Positions 8,823 through 17,136 of a DNA stretch of 64,000 nucleotides are shown here, one piece after another; positions within the stretch are counted from its first letter, which is position 1; each line of letters begins with the position of its first letter. The notes under the pieces are model-generated. The model was not told the DNA's origin. It searched no databases and saw nothing but the letters and a program-made list of their open reading frames with translations. Location: assembly GCF_003337485.1 (NCBI RefSeq), contig NZ_QPJJ01000006.1, positions 1 to 64,000 on the forward strand. Reading direction: 5' to 3'. The translations under genes were made by a program, and so were the position numbers. The stretch comes from Saliterribacillus persicus (GTDB taxonomy: Bacteria > Bacillota > Bacilli > Bacillales > Amphibacillaceae).

Positions 8823-8943
8823 ACAAAGCTTTCCTCCTTAACATTATCTATTCTACAGTATATTAAAAGTAATAGAAGAATACAAGTAGAGTTTACTAAA
8901 CAAAAAAATTGATTTCTAATATATTTTTGTAGCAATAAACACA

Positions 8944-8982
8944 AGAAAATCCCTGACTAATTAAACAATCAGGGATTTTTTG
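8944..8982 (-). terminator. Intrinsic terminator of tkt
   Basis: AAAAATCCCTGATTG pairs with an arm containing CAGGGATTTT, 11 nt past the tkt stop. Confidence 0.8.
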
Positions 8983-8992
8983 CATCAATTAA

Positions 8993-10993
8993 TTAAAATA
9001 ATGATTTAACAGTAGAAACAACGTTCTCTACAGTAAAGCCATATTCTTCAATAATTTTATCTCCATTTGCTGAAGCACCAAATCCGTCAATAGTGATTAA
9101 CTTACCTTCATCACCAACGAAACGTTCCCAACCAAGAGAAGAAGCCATCTCAATACCGACACGCTTTTTCACATCTTTTGGTAGTACTTGGTTTTTATAT
9201 TCAGCAGATTGCTGAGCAAATCTATCCCATGAAGGAATACTTACTACGCTAGCATCAATTCCGTCATTACTTAGCTCTGCTTGTGCTTTAACAGCTAGTT
9301 GAACTTCTGACCCAGTTGCAACTAAAATTGCTTCAGGAGAGTCACCTTTAGCTGGACTAACTACATATCCACCTTTTTTAACACCCTCATAAGCGTTCTT
9401 AGCAGTACCTTCTAAAGTAGGAAGGTTTTGACGCGTTAATACTAATGCAGTTGGAGTTTTTTCAGATTCCATAGCTAAACGCCATGCTGCTTGTACTTCA
9501 TTTCCATCTGCAGGACGAATAACAGATAGGTTAGGCATCGCTCTAAATGCAGCAAGTTGTTCAACAGGCTCGTGCGTTGGACCATCTTCCCCTACCGCAA
9601 TAGAATCATGCGTAAGAACAAACGTTACAGGCAATGATTGAATCGCAGATAAACGTACAGCTGGTCGCAAGTAATCACTAAATACAAAGAATGTACCGCC
9701 AAATACTCTTAGTCCACCATGTAAAGTCATACCGTTTAGGGCTGCAGCCATTGCGAATTCTCGTACACCAAACCATATATTTCTACCTTCTGGAGTTTGC
9801 GCTGAGAAATCTCCTGCATCTTTTAAGTTTGTTTTATTAGAACCTGCTAAATCGGCACTTCCACCAAATAAGCTAGGTACACTTTTAGCTATTGCATTTA
9901 ATACTTCACCTGAAGTAGCACGCGTTGCTGCAGTGTCTTTACCTGCTTCATATACTGGAAGATCTTTATCCCAATCTTTAGGTAATTGATTATTCATTGC
10001 TTGATTTAATTCTTCAGCTAATTCAGGATACTTAGCTTTATAGTCAGCAAATAATTTTTCCCATGCTGCCTCTTCTTTTTTACCTTTTTCAACAATTTTC
10101 GTGTTGAAATCTTCATAGACTTCGTCTGGAACGGAGAAGTCTTCGTGTTCCCATTTATAGAATTCTTTTGTCAATTTAATCTCATCAGCTCCAAGAGGTG
10201 CACCATGGGATGCAGCAGAAGCAGATTTATTTGGAGAACCATATCCAATAACAGTTTTCACTTCGATTAAAGTAGGTTGATCAGTATTTTTCTTAGCTTC
10301 AGCAATTGCTTTTGAGATAGCTTCTGTATCATTACCATCCTCTACGCGAATTACTTGCCAACCATAAGCTTTAAAACGTCCTTCTACATTTTCAGAGAAA
10401 GATTTATTAAGTTCACCATCTAATGAAATATCGTTAGAATCATAAAGTGCAATCAGCTTGCCCAATTTTAAATGAGCTGCTAAAGAAGCAGTTTCATGTG
10501 AGATACCTTCCATTAAATCTCCATCACTTACTAGAGCAAATGTATAGTGGTCTACTACATTAAATCCATCTTTATTGTATTTAGCTGCCAAATGCTTCTC
10601 AGCCATTGCCATACCAACTGACATCGCTACCCCTTGACCTAATGGTCCAGTTGTTGCTTCTACACCATCAGTGTGATGTACTTCAGGGTGTCCAGGAGTT
10701 TTTGAATCCCACTGACGGAATCCCTTTAGATCATCAATTGTTACATTATAACCAGAAAGGTGTAACAAGCTATAAAGTAGCATAGAACCATGCCCTGCTG
10801 ATAATACAAAGCGATCACGGTTAAACCACTTTGAGCTTTTAGGATTATGCGACATATGCTCTGTCCATAAATTATAAGCCATTGGTGCAGCCCCCATTGG
10901 TAAACCGGGGTGACCAGAATTCGCTTTCTCAATTGCATCAATAGATAAAGTTCTGATCGTATTAATAGATAAATTTTCTGTGTTAACTGACAT
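8993..10993 (-). CDS. tkt: Transketolase
   Basis: A 666-residue thiamine diphosphate enzyme of the non-oxidative pentose phosphate pathway that transfers two-carbon ketol units between sugar phosphates. Landmarks are the N-terminal [14 protein letters not shown], the ThDP-binding VSDGDLMEG followed by the diphosphate and Mg region [12 protein letters not shown], the pyrimidine domain with [21 protein letters not shown], and the C-terminal domain. Length equals the family norm (about 667). The ATG at 10993 has AAGGGG upstream. It is separated from ynzC by a strong terminator, so it is transcribed from its own promoter in the 11000-11160 region. Confidence 0.97.
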   Translation of the reverse strand: MSVNTENLSINTIRTLSIDAIEKANSGHPGLPMGAAPMAYNLWTEHMSHNPKSSKWFNRDRFVLSAGHGSMLLYSLLHLSGYNVTIDDLKGFRQWDSKTPGHPEVHHTDGVEATTGPLGQGVAMSVGMAMAEKHLAAKYNKDGFNVVDHYTFALVSDGDLMEGISHETASLAAHLKLGKLIALYDSNDISLDGELNKSFSENVEGRFKAYGWQVIRVEDGNDTEAISKAIAEAKKNTDQPTLIEVKTVIGYGSPNKSASAASHGAPLGADEIKLTKEFYKWEHEDFSVPDEVYEDFNTKIVEKGKKEEAAWEKLFADYKAKYPELAEELNQAMNNQLPKDWDKDLPVYEAGKDTAATRATSGEVLNAIAKSVPSLFGGSADLAGSNKTNLKDAGDFSAQTPEGRNIWFGVREFAMAAALNGMTLHGGLRVFGGTFFVFSDYLRPAVRLSAIQSLPVTFVLTHDSIAVGEDGPTHEPVEQLAAFRAMPNLSVIRPADGNEVQAAWRLAMESEKTPTALVLTRQNLPTLEGTAKNAYEGVKKGGYVVSPAKGDSPEAILVATGSEVQLAVKAQAELSNDGIDASVVSIPSWDRFAQQSAEYKNQVLPKDVKKRVGIEMASSLGWERFVGDEGKLITIDGFGASANGDKIIEEYGFTVENVVSTVKSLF

Positions 10994-11162
10994 TTAAAAT
11001 TCCCCTTTCCTACATTAACGAAATATGTACGTACATTTTATATCCTATAACTATTTTAGCAATAAAACAAGTGTTAACTAACAAAAAAGCGCATATATGT
11101 GTCATTATACGTCAAAACTTCTTCGTTTACTAATCAGAATATTTTGAAACTAGTGGACTAAA

Positions 11163-11206
11163 CAAAAAGAGGTGAACACATATATCTAGTATCACCTCTT
11201 TTTTAT
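11163..11206 (-). terminator. Intrinsic terminator of the yneA-yneB-ynzC type operon
   Basis: AAAAAGAGGTGA pairs with TCACCTCTTTTT across a 19-nt loop containing a partial dyad, 12 nt past the ynzC stop. Confidence 0.8.
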
Positions 11207-11217
11207 GTTTATCCCTA

Positions 11218-11442
11218 TTATTTTTCATTTCTTAGCTTTTTCACTTTTTCTGGGGTAACATCTTTTCCGTTGGGATCCACTACTTTCATCCCTTTAAATT
11301 GATTTTTAAAAGATTTCCTAACGTTTTGTAAATACTCTGCTCTTAGCTCTTTTTGTTCGATTTTTTCTTCTTCGCTTAATTCCATTTTCTTGGATTTATT
11401 AGCTAATTCATTTATACGGGCAATCTTTTCTTTCATTAACAT
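11218..11442 (-). CDS. ynzC: YnzC family protein (DUF896/UPF0291)
   Basis: A 74-residue highly charged helical protein containing RINELANKSK, LSEEEKIEQKELRAEYL and the C-terminal VDPNGKDVTPEKV. It is a clear member of the YnzC family, whose solved member is a two-helix hairpin. The function is unknown. In B. subtilis ynzC is the last gene of the LexA-controlled yneA-yneB-ynzC operon, and the same order holds here. The ATG at 11442 has AGGAGG 7 nt upstream. A hairpin before it (11503-11546) probably reduces expression relative to yneB. Confidence 0.92.
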   Translation of the reverse strand: MLMKEKIARINELANKSKKMELSEEEKIEQKELRAEYLQNVRKSFKNQFKGMKVVDPNGKDVTPEKVKKLRNEK

Positions 11443-11502
11443 ATCCAAACCTCCTCTATTAATTATCATTTATTTTAGGTCAAAGTTTAATATTTTGGAA
11501 AT

Positions 11503-11543
11503 TATAAAAGAGAGCATACATCATTTACTGTGTATACTCTCTT

Positions 11544-11546
<3 letters not shown>
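11503..11546 (-). terminator. Terminator or attenuating hairpin between yneB and ynzC
   Basis: AAAGAGAGTATAC pairs with GTATGCTCTCTTT (one G-U pair) and is followed by TTTATAATTT on the minus strand. It overlaps the yneB stop codon and would limit read-through into ynzC. Confidence 0.75.
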
Positions 11547-12215
<669 letters not shown>

Positions 12216-12227
12216 TCATCCTTTATA

Positions 12228-12320
12228 TTAACTAGTCGCCATGGAGGCATATAAGAATACTAGCATTAAAACAAAAAGGATCAAATAGAAAACATCATGT
12301 TTTGATAAATTTTTTAACAT
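12228..12320 (-). CDS. 30-residue membrane micropeptide in the SOS operon (yneA position)
   Basis: A short ORF, MLKNLSKHDVFYLILFVLML followed by a further ten residues ending MATS, encodes a single hydrophobic helix (about residues 11-25) with a basic N-terminus. GAGGTG lies 7 nt before the ATG, a strong ribosome site. It is the first ORF after four LexA boxes and ends 18 nt before yneB. In B. subtilis this slot holds yneA, a division inhibitor of about 105 residues with a membrane helix and LysM domain; staphylococci have sosA, also short and membrane-bound. No LysM sequence remains in any frame. I infer an SOS-induced division inhibitor reduced to its membrane helix, but this is untested. 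Confidence 0.65.
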   Translation of the reverse strand: MLKNLSKHDVFYLILFVLMLVFLYASMATS

Positions 12321-12337
12321 TATATTCACCTCACTTA

Positions 12338-12351
12338 GGAACGATTGTTCT
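12338..12351. promoter_or_regulatory. LexA (SOS) box 1
   Basis: GGAACGATTGTTCT fits the Bacillus consensus CGAACRNRYGTTYG at most positions. It is nearest to the micropeptide ORF, 18 nt upstream of its start. Confidence 0.7.
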
Positions 12352-12352
12352 T

Positions 12353-12366
12353 AGAACCTTTGTTCT
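12353..12366. promoter_or_regulatory. LexA (SOS) box 2
   Basis: AGAACCTTTGTTCT is a near-palindromic GAAC-N6-GTTC-type site abutting box 1, a possible cooperative pair. Confidence 0.65.
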
Positions 12367-12380
12367 ACTTTTATTATATA

Positions 12381-12394
12381 CGAACAAAAGTTCC
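12381..12394. promoter_or_regulatory. LexA (SOS) box 3
   Basis: CGAACAAAAGTTCC matches both half-site cores (CGAAC and GTTC) and lies centrally in the lexA-yneB divergent promoter region. Confidence 0.8.
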
Positions 12395-12408
12395 TGTCAA
12401 GTATTTCT

Positions 12409-12422
12409 CGAACGAATGTTTG
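12409..12422. promoter_or_regulatory. LexA (SOS) box 4
   Basis: CGAACGAATGTTTG fits CGAACRNRYGTTYG at every position. It lies about 62 bp before lexA and probably mediates autoregulation. Confidence 0.88.
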
Positions 12423-12484
12423 TTTTTTTGTTTTTGCCATGTTATAATTACTTTAATAAAAACTATGACTAAGGAGTCTATATA

Positions 12485-13105
12485 ATGACTAATTTATCAA
12501 AACGACAAGAAGCAATTTTAAATTATATAAAAGAAGAAGTTGATAAAAAGGGTTACCCACCATCCGTTCGTGAAATTGGATTAGCAGTGGGACTTGCTTC
12601 TAGTTCGACTGTTCATGGACATTTAGCTCGACTTGAAAAAAAGGGTTACATTCGAAGAGATCCTACAAAGCCTCGTGCAATTGAAGTACTTCAGCATGAA
12701 GGAGATTTAGAGGTTCCTAAAGAAGCTGCTACTTTTGCTCCTGTAATAGGTAAAGTAACGGCTGGTGTCCCAATTACCGCTGTAGAGAATATTGAGGAAT
12801 ATATTCCATTACCAAAATCTGTTGCTAACCCTGAAGATCAAATTTATGTTTTGATTATCGAAGGTGATAGTATGATAGAGGCAGGTATTTTGAATGGTGA
12901 CATGGTAATTGTCAAACAACAAAATACGGCAATAAACGGGGAAATTGTTGTTGCTATGACCGATGAAGGAGAAGCGACTGTTAAACGTTTCTTTAAAGAA
13001 AAAGATCACGTTCGATTACAGCCGGAAAATGCATCCATGGAGCCATTACTCTATGATAATGTTACGATTCTAGGAAAAGTAGTGGGATTATATCGTCATA
13101 TCTAA
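12485..13105 (+). CDS. lexA: LexA SOS repressor
   Basis: A 206-residue repressor of DNA-damage genes. The N-terminal winged helix-turn-helix (residues 1-65) contains [20 protein letters not shown]. The self-cleavage site Ala93-Gly94 is in KVTAGVPI. The catalytic dyad is Ser129 (EGDSM) and Lys167 (ATVKRFF). All are intact, so RecA-stimulated autocleavage is expected. AAGGAG precedes the ATG. It is divergent from the SOS micropeptide-yneB-ynzC operon with four shared LexA boxes. A prophage relic begins just past its terminator. Confidence 0.98.
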   Translation: MTNLSKRQEAILNYIKEEVDKKGYPPSVREIGLAVGLASSSTVHGHLARLEKKGYIRRDPTKPRAIEVLQHEGDLEVPKEAATFAPVIGKVTAGVPITAVENIEEYIPLPKSVANPEDQIYVLIIEGDSMIEAGILNGDMVIVKQQNTAINGEIVVAMTDEGEATVKRFFKEKDHVRLQPENASMEPLLYDNVTILGKVVGLYRHI

Positions 13106-13130
13106 TCTTATATTTTGATTTGAATATTAA

Positions 13131-13163
13131 AACTCGCAGCTTATAGTCAGCTGTGAGTTTTTT
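13131..13163 (+). terminator. Intrinsic terminator of lexA
   Basis: AACTCGCAGCT pairs with AGCTGTGAGTT (one G-U pair) across a 7-nt loop, followed by TTTTT. Confidence 0.85.
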
Positions 13164-13206
13164 GGTCTAACTTTCAGGAGTCAGTACAATGTTAGAGCAT
13201 GTTATT

Positions 13207-14134
13207 TTAAAATTTACCCTCACTCAAAATGTGTTGCATAGGCTTAACCATTTCAGAAGGTTCACTGATTTTTCCATCTTGATAGGTTAATAGATATAGT
13301 TGAATTTTTCTAATTGTTTTTGGTCCCACTAAACCATCTTGCTTCGCACCTACTCTTTTCTGTAATGCTTTAATTACCATACTTCCTTTTTCCCCACTTC
13401 CAACTCAATACCATTCACAATAGCGTCTGTCGTTTGATTGTGGACTTGGTCACTAATGATACCATCTTGGATTGTACCTATTTCAAATTAACTTTTTTGC
13501 TAGCAGTTTTTGGCTTTGTCATATCTACTTTGTCATCAGATTTATTGGCTACTCCAAAGTAATCACAAATGCTCTTTGTGTGTTCAATAGCTACGTCTTT
13601 TTGAAATTCAAGATCCAGCATCAAAAGAAATTTCACTTCATTATCCATGAAACCATTTTCGCTTAATACGGCGATCATGTTCGTCTCACGGAAGACATGA
13701 AAATTACCCTCTTTAATATCACGGTAATTTTGCCTTTTGGTGATACTTAGCAATGTTAGCTACTAACTTACCAGCTCTTTTATTTAGATGCTCTGGATAG
13801 ACATGCAGGCTAATACCTGAAGGATTAGCACTCTCAAACGTACCATAGAAAGAATAAAATGAATGCTAACATAAGCATCAGCCTCTGCTTTATTCGCACG
13901 ATCTGTTCTAACGCTTAATGGTTTGTTGTAATCATCATCTGCTACCTTAATTGTGACAAAGCCACATCTTTCTATTTCAATTACTAAAAAGTCCACCAAC
14001 GGTCTATTAAACTCATTTGCTTTAATTGTGCGTCCAAGTGATTTATTATAAGGTGTTCGTTTACTAGGTGTAGACCGATTATATATATCCTCGTCTGCCC
14101 AGTTCCCATCTTTTAACGTGATTAAATTTGTCAT
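13207..14134 (-). pseudogene. Phage endolysin, N-acetylmuramoyl-L-alanine amidase (Amidase_3), frameshifted
   Basis: Three pieces make up one endolysin. Codons from 14134 encode KRTPYNKSLGRTIKANEF and TDRANKAEADAYVSIHF, the Amidase_3 core with a zinc-ligand region. After a frameshift the domain continues with SANPSGISLHVYPEHLN, then NMIAVLSENGFMDN (catalytic Glu) in the 13478-13753 frame. A last piece encodes a peptidoglycan-binding tail with ALQKRVGAKQDGLVGPKT, stopping at 13207. At least two frameshifts and an interrupted linker make it non-functional as a single protein. The original ATG with AGGAGG is preserved. It would have cut the peptide from muramic acid at lysis. Confidence 0.88.
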
Positions 14135-14205
14135 TTTTATTTCCTCCTCTTATTTATAATAGAAAATAGCCATTCCTCATAGGACAGCTATTTGTACAAT
14201 CCCTT

Positions 14206-14412
14206 CTACTCTAAAACTTCTTTCAACGCTTTACCGGTAGCAGTTAAATAAGTATTCTTAAACCAAGTCCAATCCCTTACTATCAATACTAATCCTGTTG
14301 CAGTTATTTCTTCATCTAAAACGAGATTAGGTTTTCATCCATAGTTTGCTAAAATCACGTTGCTCCAAGTAATTGCTAAGGCAATACTTCTTACGATTGT
14401 TCCTTTATCCAT
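14206..14412 (-). pseudogene. Phage holin (SPP1-type) with one in-frame stop
   Basis: The 69-codon frame starts MDKGTIVRSIALAITW, typical of SPP1-family holins, and ends KALKEVLE. Codon 26 is TGA (14335-14337), splitting it. Position next to the amidase agrees with a lysis cassette. The single nonsense change suggests recent loss or a sequencing error. Confidence 0.7.
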
Positions 14413-14426
14413 ACTATTCATCTCCC

Positions 14427-14648
14427 TCATATTTTCACTTCTGCATTTTTCTTACTAATTACATCAACGCACTTATGTGCCTGCATTGCTGATTCTTTCA
14501 CCCTTGTCACTCGATCACCTACAGCTTCCCTTTTATTTTCATTGGATTTTAAGTCCAGCTTGATATCATCCACACCTCTTTTGCTATAATCTAATCCTGA
14601 TTTCAATTTGGCGCTTTGCGTAGTTTCTTTAAAAATACCGTCATTTTC
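14427..14648 (-). pseudogene. Degenerate phage lysis-region protein, weakly XhlA-like
   Basis: One frame reads KETTQSAKLKSGLDY, then VDDIKLDLKSNENKREAV, then MQAHKCVDV before a stop at 14427. The ATG with GAGGGGG upstream leads into a different frame that stops after about 14 codons, so the 5' end is frameshifted. Heptad-like charge spacing and position beside the holin recall XhlA, but there is no membrane tail and the match is weak. Confidence 0.35.
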
Positions 14649-14649
14649 A

Positions 14650-15031
14650 ACCCCCTCGTATCCATTTTTGGATATATAAAAAGCACCTCAATTGAGATGC
14701 GTATAGAAAGTTAATGTCTTTCTCTACATAATCAGTAATTATTCTTGATTAAGAGAATATGTTATATCTCCTCGTAGATATAGTAGTGTGTTGCTACTTT
14801 CCGAAATCATCCCATCTCCGGAATCATATCTTTAATAGGTTGGATCAATATTTTCTAAACTAAAACTAACACTTAGCTCTACACCAAAGAAGATTTATAA
14901 TTCATTCTCTTCTTTATCCAAAGTTACTTATATTATCTCGAGGTCCATATCATCAATGTAACCACCAGTTTCCATCCGTTAAAATATCCTTCTTCAAACT
15001 CTGAACTCATTAAGAGATTATGAATTTCTAA
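14650..15031 (-). pseudogene. Unidentified phage coding debris
   Basis: About 380 bp contain short coding-like stretches on the minus strand, such as GGYIDDMDLEII and VTLDKEENELE followed by FFGVELSVSFSLENIDPTY, broken by stops. They may derive from a tail or baseplate protein. No intact gene is present. A short hairpin near 14678-14700 is the only other structure noticed. Confidence 0.35.
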
Positions 15032-15138
15032 TCAAAAGAAGAAGATATGGATTATTATAATTACAAGCGAATAAAACAAAAATTGGCAGGTATGAGTCCA
15101 GTCGAATACCGAACTCGCACAAGAAAATTCATTGCTTA
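15032..15138 (+). pseudogene. C-terminal fragment of an IS3-family transposase (OrfB)
   Basis: Thirty-five codons read KEEDMDYYNYKRIKQKLAG then MSPVEYRTRTRKFIA and a stop. The YYNYKRIKxKLxGMSPVEYR pattern is the conserved C-terminus of IS3/IS150-type integrase-like transposases. Everything upstream is missing, and the fragment faces opposite to the surrounding phage genes. Confidence 0.75.
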
Positions 15139-15159
15139 ATATAAAACTCTTACCTTTAG

Positions 15160-15618
15160 GGGAGATCAGAGCTGTTCGGCACTCTTCATAATCGACCACT
15201 AAACCCTTTTTCCGCTTCACTTTTAGCTTTAATATCCCCATCCCCTTCTGGAATCACTAATTTTAATCGAGATGTAATCGTCAAACCTAAATCATTGGCA
15301 GTTGACCGACACTCACTAAAAAGTAAATTTTTACTTAGTTGTATCTGAGAGTATTATTTGAAATCTTCTGAAGTTTGGTCTTTCTTAATACTCGAATCAA
15401 CTTAATATATTGATCTTTTGAATCAACATAACGAGCAAGACTATCTATATCTAGGTTGCTAAAAATTTTCAATCTCTGAAACTCGTTTGTGATTTTAATA
15501 AATATCTAGGTGGCTCAATATTATCGGTATGACATCTTAAAGCTTCTTCTTTAGTTATATGGTTTGAACGACCTTTTCCCTGTATAACTGATAAAGGTTC
15601 TTTTTTCCTTCCTGCCAT
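15160..15618 (-). pseudogene. Phage small terminase (P27 family), decayed
   Basis: The gene starts at 15618 with AAGGAGGTG upstream and reads MAGRKKEPLSVIQGKGRSNH then ITKEEALRC, followed by LDIDSLARYVDSKDQYIKL and VLRKTK. This is the N-terminus of P27-type small terminase subunits, which recognise phage DNA for packaging. After about 100 codons the frame is broken by several stops; later frames carry RLKLVIPEGDGDIKAK-like tail sequence. The large terminase that normally follows is absent, replaced by the IS3 fragment and tail debris. Confidence 0.75.
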
Positions 15619-15654
15619 CAATTACACCTCCTTAAAAATAATAATTCAAAAACT

Positions 15655-15725
15655 GATTTTTGTGCGCGCTTGTGGGATGCTTCGCTCTACAGCAACAACA
15701 GTTAAAAAACTTACCCCGGGGAGTT
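15655..15725. other. Possible relic of a phage cos site
   Basis: Between the HNH and small terminase relics lie GTGCGCGC (15662-15669) and CCCCGGGG (15714-15721), GC-rich words unusual in this AT-rich DNA. HNH-P27 phages commonly have their cohesive-end site in this interval. This is a positional inference only. Confidence 0.3.
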
Positions 15726-16080
15726 GCTTGTGAATATTATTGTGACAACGATGACAAAGACTTTCCAAGTAAGCCAATTCAAAGCGTTTGTTCCAACTTT
15801 CCTTTACTTCTTCCATGTGATGGACAACATCAGCTTACTTTAATATTCCTTGTTGCAAACATCGTTGACATAAACCTTTATCTCTTTCGAAAGCTAATCT
15901 TCTTAGCCGCTGCCATTTCCGTGACTTGTAGAAGCTATCCATTTGCTTATCCATTTGATAGCGATTGTAAGTACGGTTATAAGTATCTTGATTATTAATT
16001 TGATGATCAGTACAGTAAGTTTTTTCTGTTAGATTATGACAACCTACTCTTGCACATGGACGCTTAGGTTTATGTGGCAT
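15715..16080 (-). pseudogene. Phage HNH endonuclease with one in-frame stop
   Basis: The frame begins MPHKPKRPCARVGCHNL with a Cys-rich start and continues SRKWQRLRRLAFERDKGLC. A TAA at 15835-15837 follows ILK, after which the same frame resumes ADVVHHMEEVKESW and LCHRCHNNIHK, the HNH catalytic core with its zinc Cys pairs. Only this one stop separates it from an intact gene. HNH proteins of this kind act with the terminase in cleaving cos DNA. Its start overlaps the end of the upstream zinc-ribbon gene. Confidence 0.82.
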
Positions 16081-16342
16081 GATCAATCAACTCAGTTTTT
16101 AGCTCAGACATTCTTTGGTTTACTTCTTGTTGTAATCTCTCACGTGTAGCCTGATCTTTAATCCGTCGAATCTCTTTTTGCTTAGCCCTTACAGCTTTGT
16201 TCGTCACATAAGATGTATATCTTTTCTTACAATGTTAACAATCAAAGTATGTCTCTTTAATTCCTTTTGCATGGTCCTGTTGTTTAAATATTATGGTTGT
16301 TGACATACTGCAATTAGAACATTGTGCTATCAACTCGATCAC
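16070..16342 (-). pseudogene. Phage zinc-ribbon protein with one in-frame stop
   Basis: The frame starts with GTG at 16342, overlapping the upstream stop as GTGA, and reads MIELIAQCSNCS, then ETYFDC-stop-HCKKRYTSYV, then a charged coiled-coil tail EIRRIKDQATRERLQQEV. The TAA at 16235-16237 falls inside the second CxxC zinc knuckle. Two CxxC pairs mark a small zinc-binding phage protein common upstream of HNH genes; no function is known. Confidence 0.6.
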
Positions 16343-16659
16343 CCACATTCCATACATTTCTTATCGTAATATGCTAAACGATTATCTGCGTAAACTGTTA
16401 CAATATCTAAACTTATTAATCCACAAGATGGACAAATGAATCGTTTAGTCTCATCCAACTCTTTTAATGCAGCTGCCGCTTTCTTCGCTTCACGTTGGAT
16501 TGCTTTTAATCCTTTAAATGTTCCGTTTATATCGAAATAAGTTTCAACAATGAAATCTTTACTAGATGAAAAGTCAGCTTCAAATATTGTATTCTTCTTT
16601 TTCACAGTCACTGGTGGTTTTGGTTTATTTATTTCTTCGCACGACTTATTGTCAGCCAT
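16339..16659 (-). CDS. Phage hypothetical protein with C-terminal zinc ribbon
   Basis: A 106-residue protein beginning MADNKSCEEINKPKPPVTV. It has a middle block FDINGTFKGLKAIQREAKKA and a C-terminal zinc ribbon, FICPSCGL and YYDKKCMECG. AAGGAG precedes the ATG at 16659, while the longer frame start at 16740 has none. It appears intact, and its stop overlaps the start of the next gene. Zinc-ribbon phage proteins of this size usually have unknown function; DNA binding is possible. Confidence 0.6.
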   Translation of the reverse strand: MADNKSCEEINKPKPPVTVKKKNTIFEADFSSSKDFIVETYFDINGTFKGLKAIQREAKKAAAALKELDETKRFICPSCGLISLDIVTVYADNRLAYYDKKCMECG

Positions 16660-16683
16660 GATTAACACGCTCCTTTTATGAAA

Positions 16684-16716
16684 AATAAAAAGACACCCTG
16701 TCAAGAGCGTCTTAAT
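16684..16716 (-). terminator. Terminator after the 16712-17032 gene
   Basis: AAGACGCTC pairs with GGGTGTCTT through two G-U pairs and is followed by TTTATTTTT on the minus strand. It overlaps the stop codon of the upstream gene. Confidence 0.65.
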
Positions 16717-17032
16717 TATTAACTGAAATTTCTCTTTCATAAAGGCCGTCTACAACTACAACATATTTTTTTGAAACGTCTGTTAAATTGTAAATTCTAC
16801 CTTTTGTTTCGTTGTTTTCCAGTTTTTTTATTTTATTCTTAACAATCTTAGTTGCTGGTGCAGCTACTGCTTGCCCCTTGTATTCTTCATAATAATCATC
16901 ATTCAAAATTCTGTTGTAGGCATAAAAGACAATAGCATTAACTAAAGTGATTTTATTTTTATTTATTGATTTAATTTGATAATAGTTTCCTAAATCATCT
17001 AATATTAAATCTCTAGATACCATTAATTCCAA
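16712..17032 (-). CDS. Prophage cargo protein of unknown function
   Basis: A 106-residue protein, intact, not recognised. It starts MELMVSRDLILDDLGNYYQI, has a lysine-rich middle (KIVKNKIKKLENNETKGRIY) and ends KKYVVVVDGLYEREISVNN; beta-rich ends suggest a small fold. A TTG at 17032 is preferred because GGGAGG lies 9 nt upstream; ATG at 17023 is the alternative. It is monocistronic in layout, with a promoter-like element at 17061-17088 and a terminator over its stop codon, the same arrangement as the next two genes. Confidence 0.55.
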   Translation of the reverse strand: MELMVSRDLILDDLGNYYQIKSINKNKITLVNAIVFYAYNRILNDDYYEEYKGQAVAAPATKIVKNKIKKLENNETKGRIYNLTDVSKKYVVVVDGLYEREISVNN

Positions 17033-17060
17033 TGTAATTAACCTCCCTTCTACCTACTCT

Positions 17061-17088
17061 ATTCGTCAAAAAAAGAGGAGATTCCTGC
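17061..17088 (-). promoter_or_regulatory. Sigma-H-type promoter element C (with Spo0A-box core)
   Basis: On the minus strand GCAGGAATC (-35 like), a 12-nt spacer and GACGAAT (-10 like) fit RnAGGAWWW-N11/12-RnnGAAT except the last -35 base. TGACGAA also fits the 0A core TGNCGAA. It ends 29 nt before the TTG start. Confidence 0.6.
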
Positions 17089-17136
17089 AGTAGATTTAAA
17101 AGTCTACTTCTTAAATTTTTTACCCATTTTATCCTA

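Noticed and set aside
15660-15998. Plus-strand ORF of 112 codons
   Set aside because: It lies antisense to the HNH endonuclease relic, whose motifs are convincing on the minus strand.
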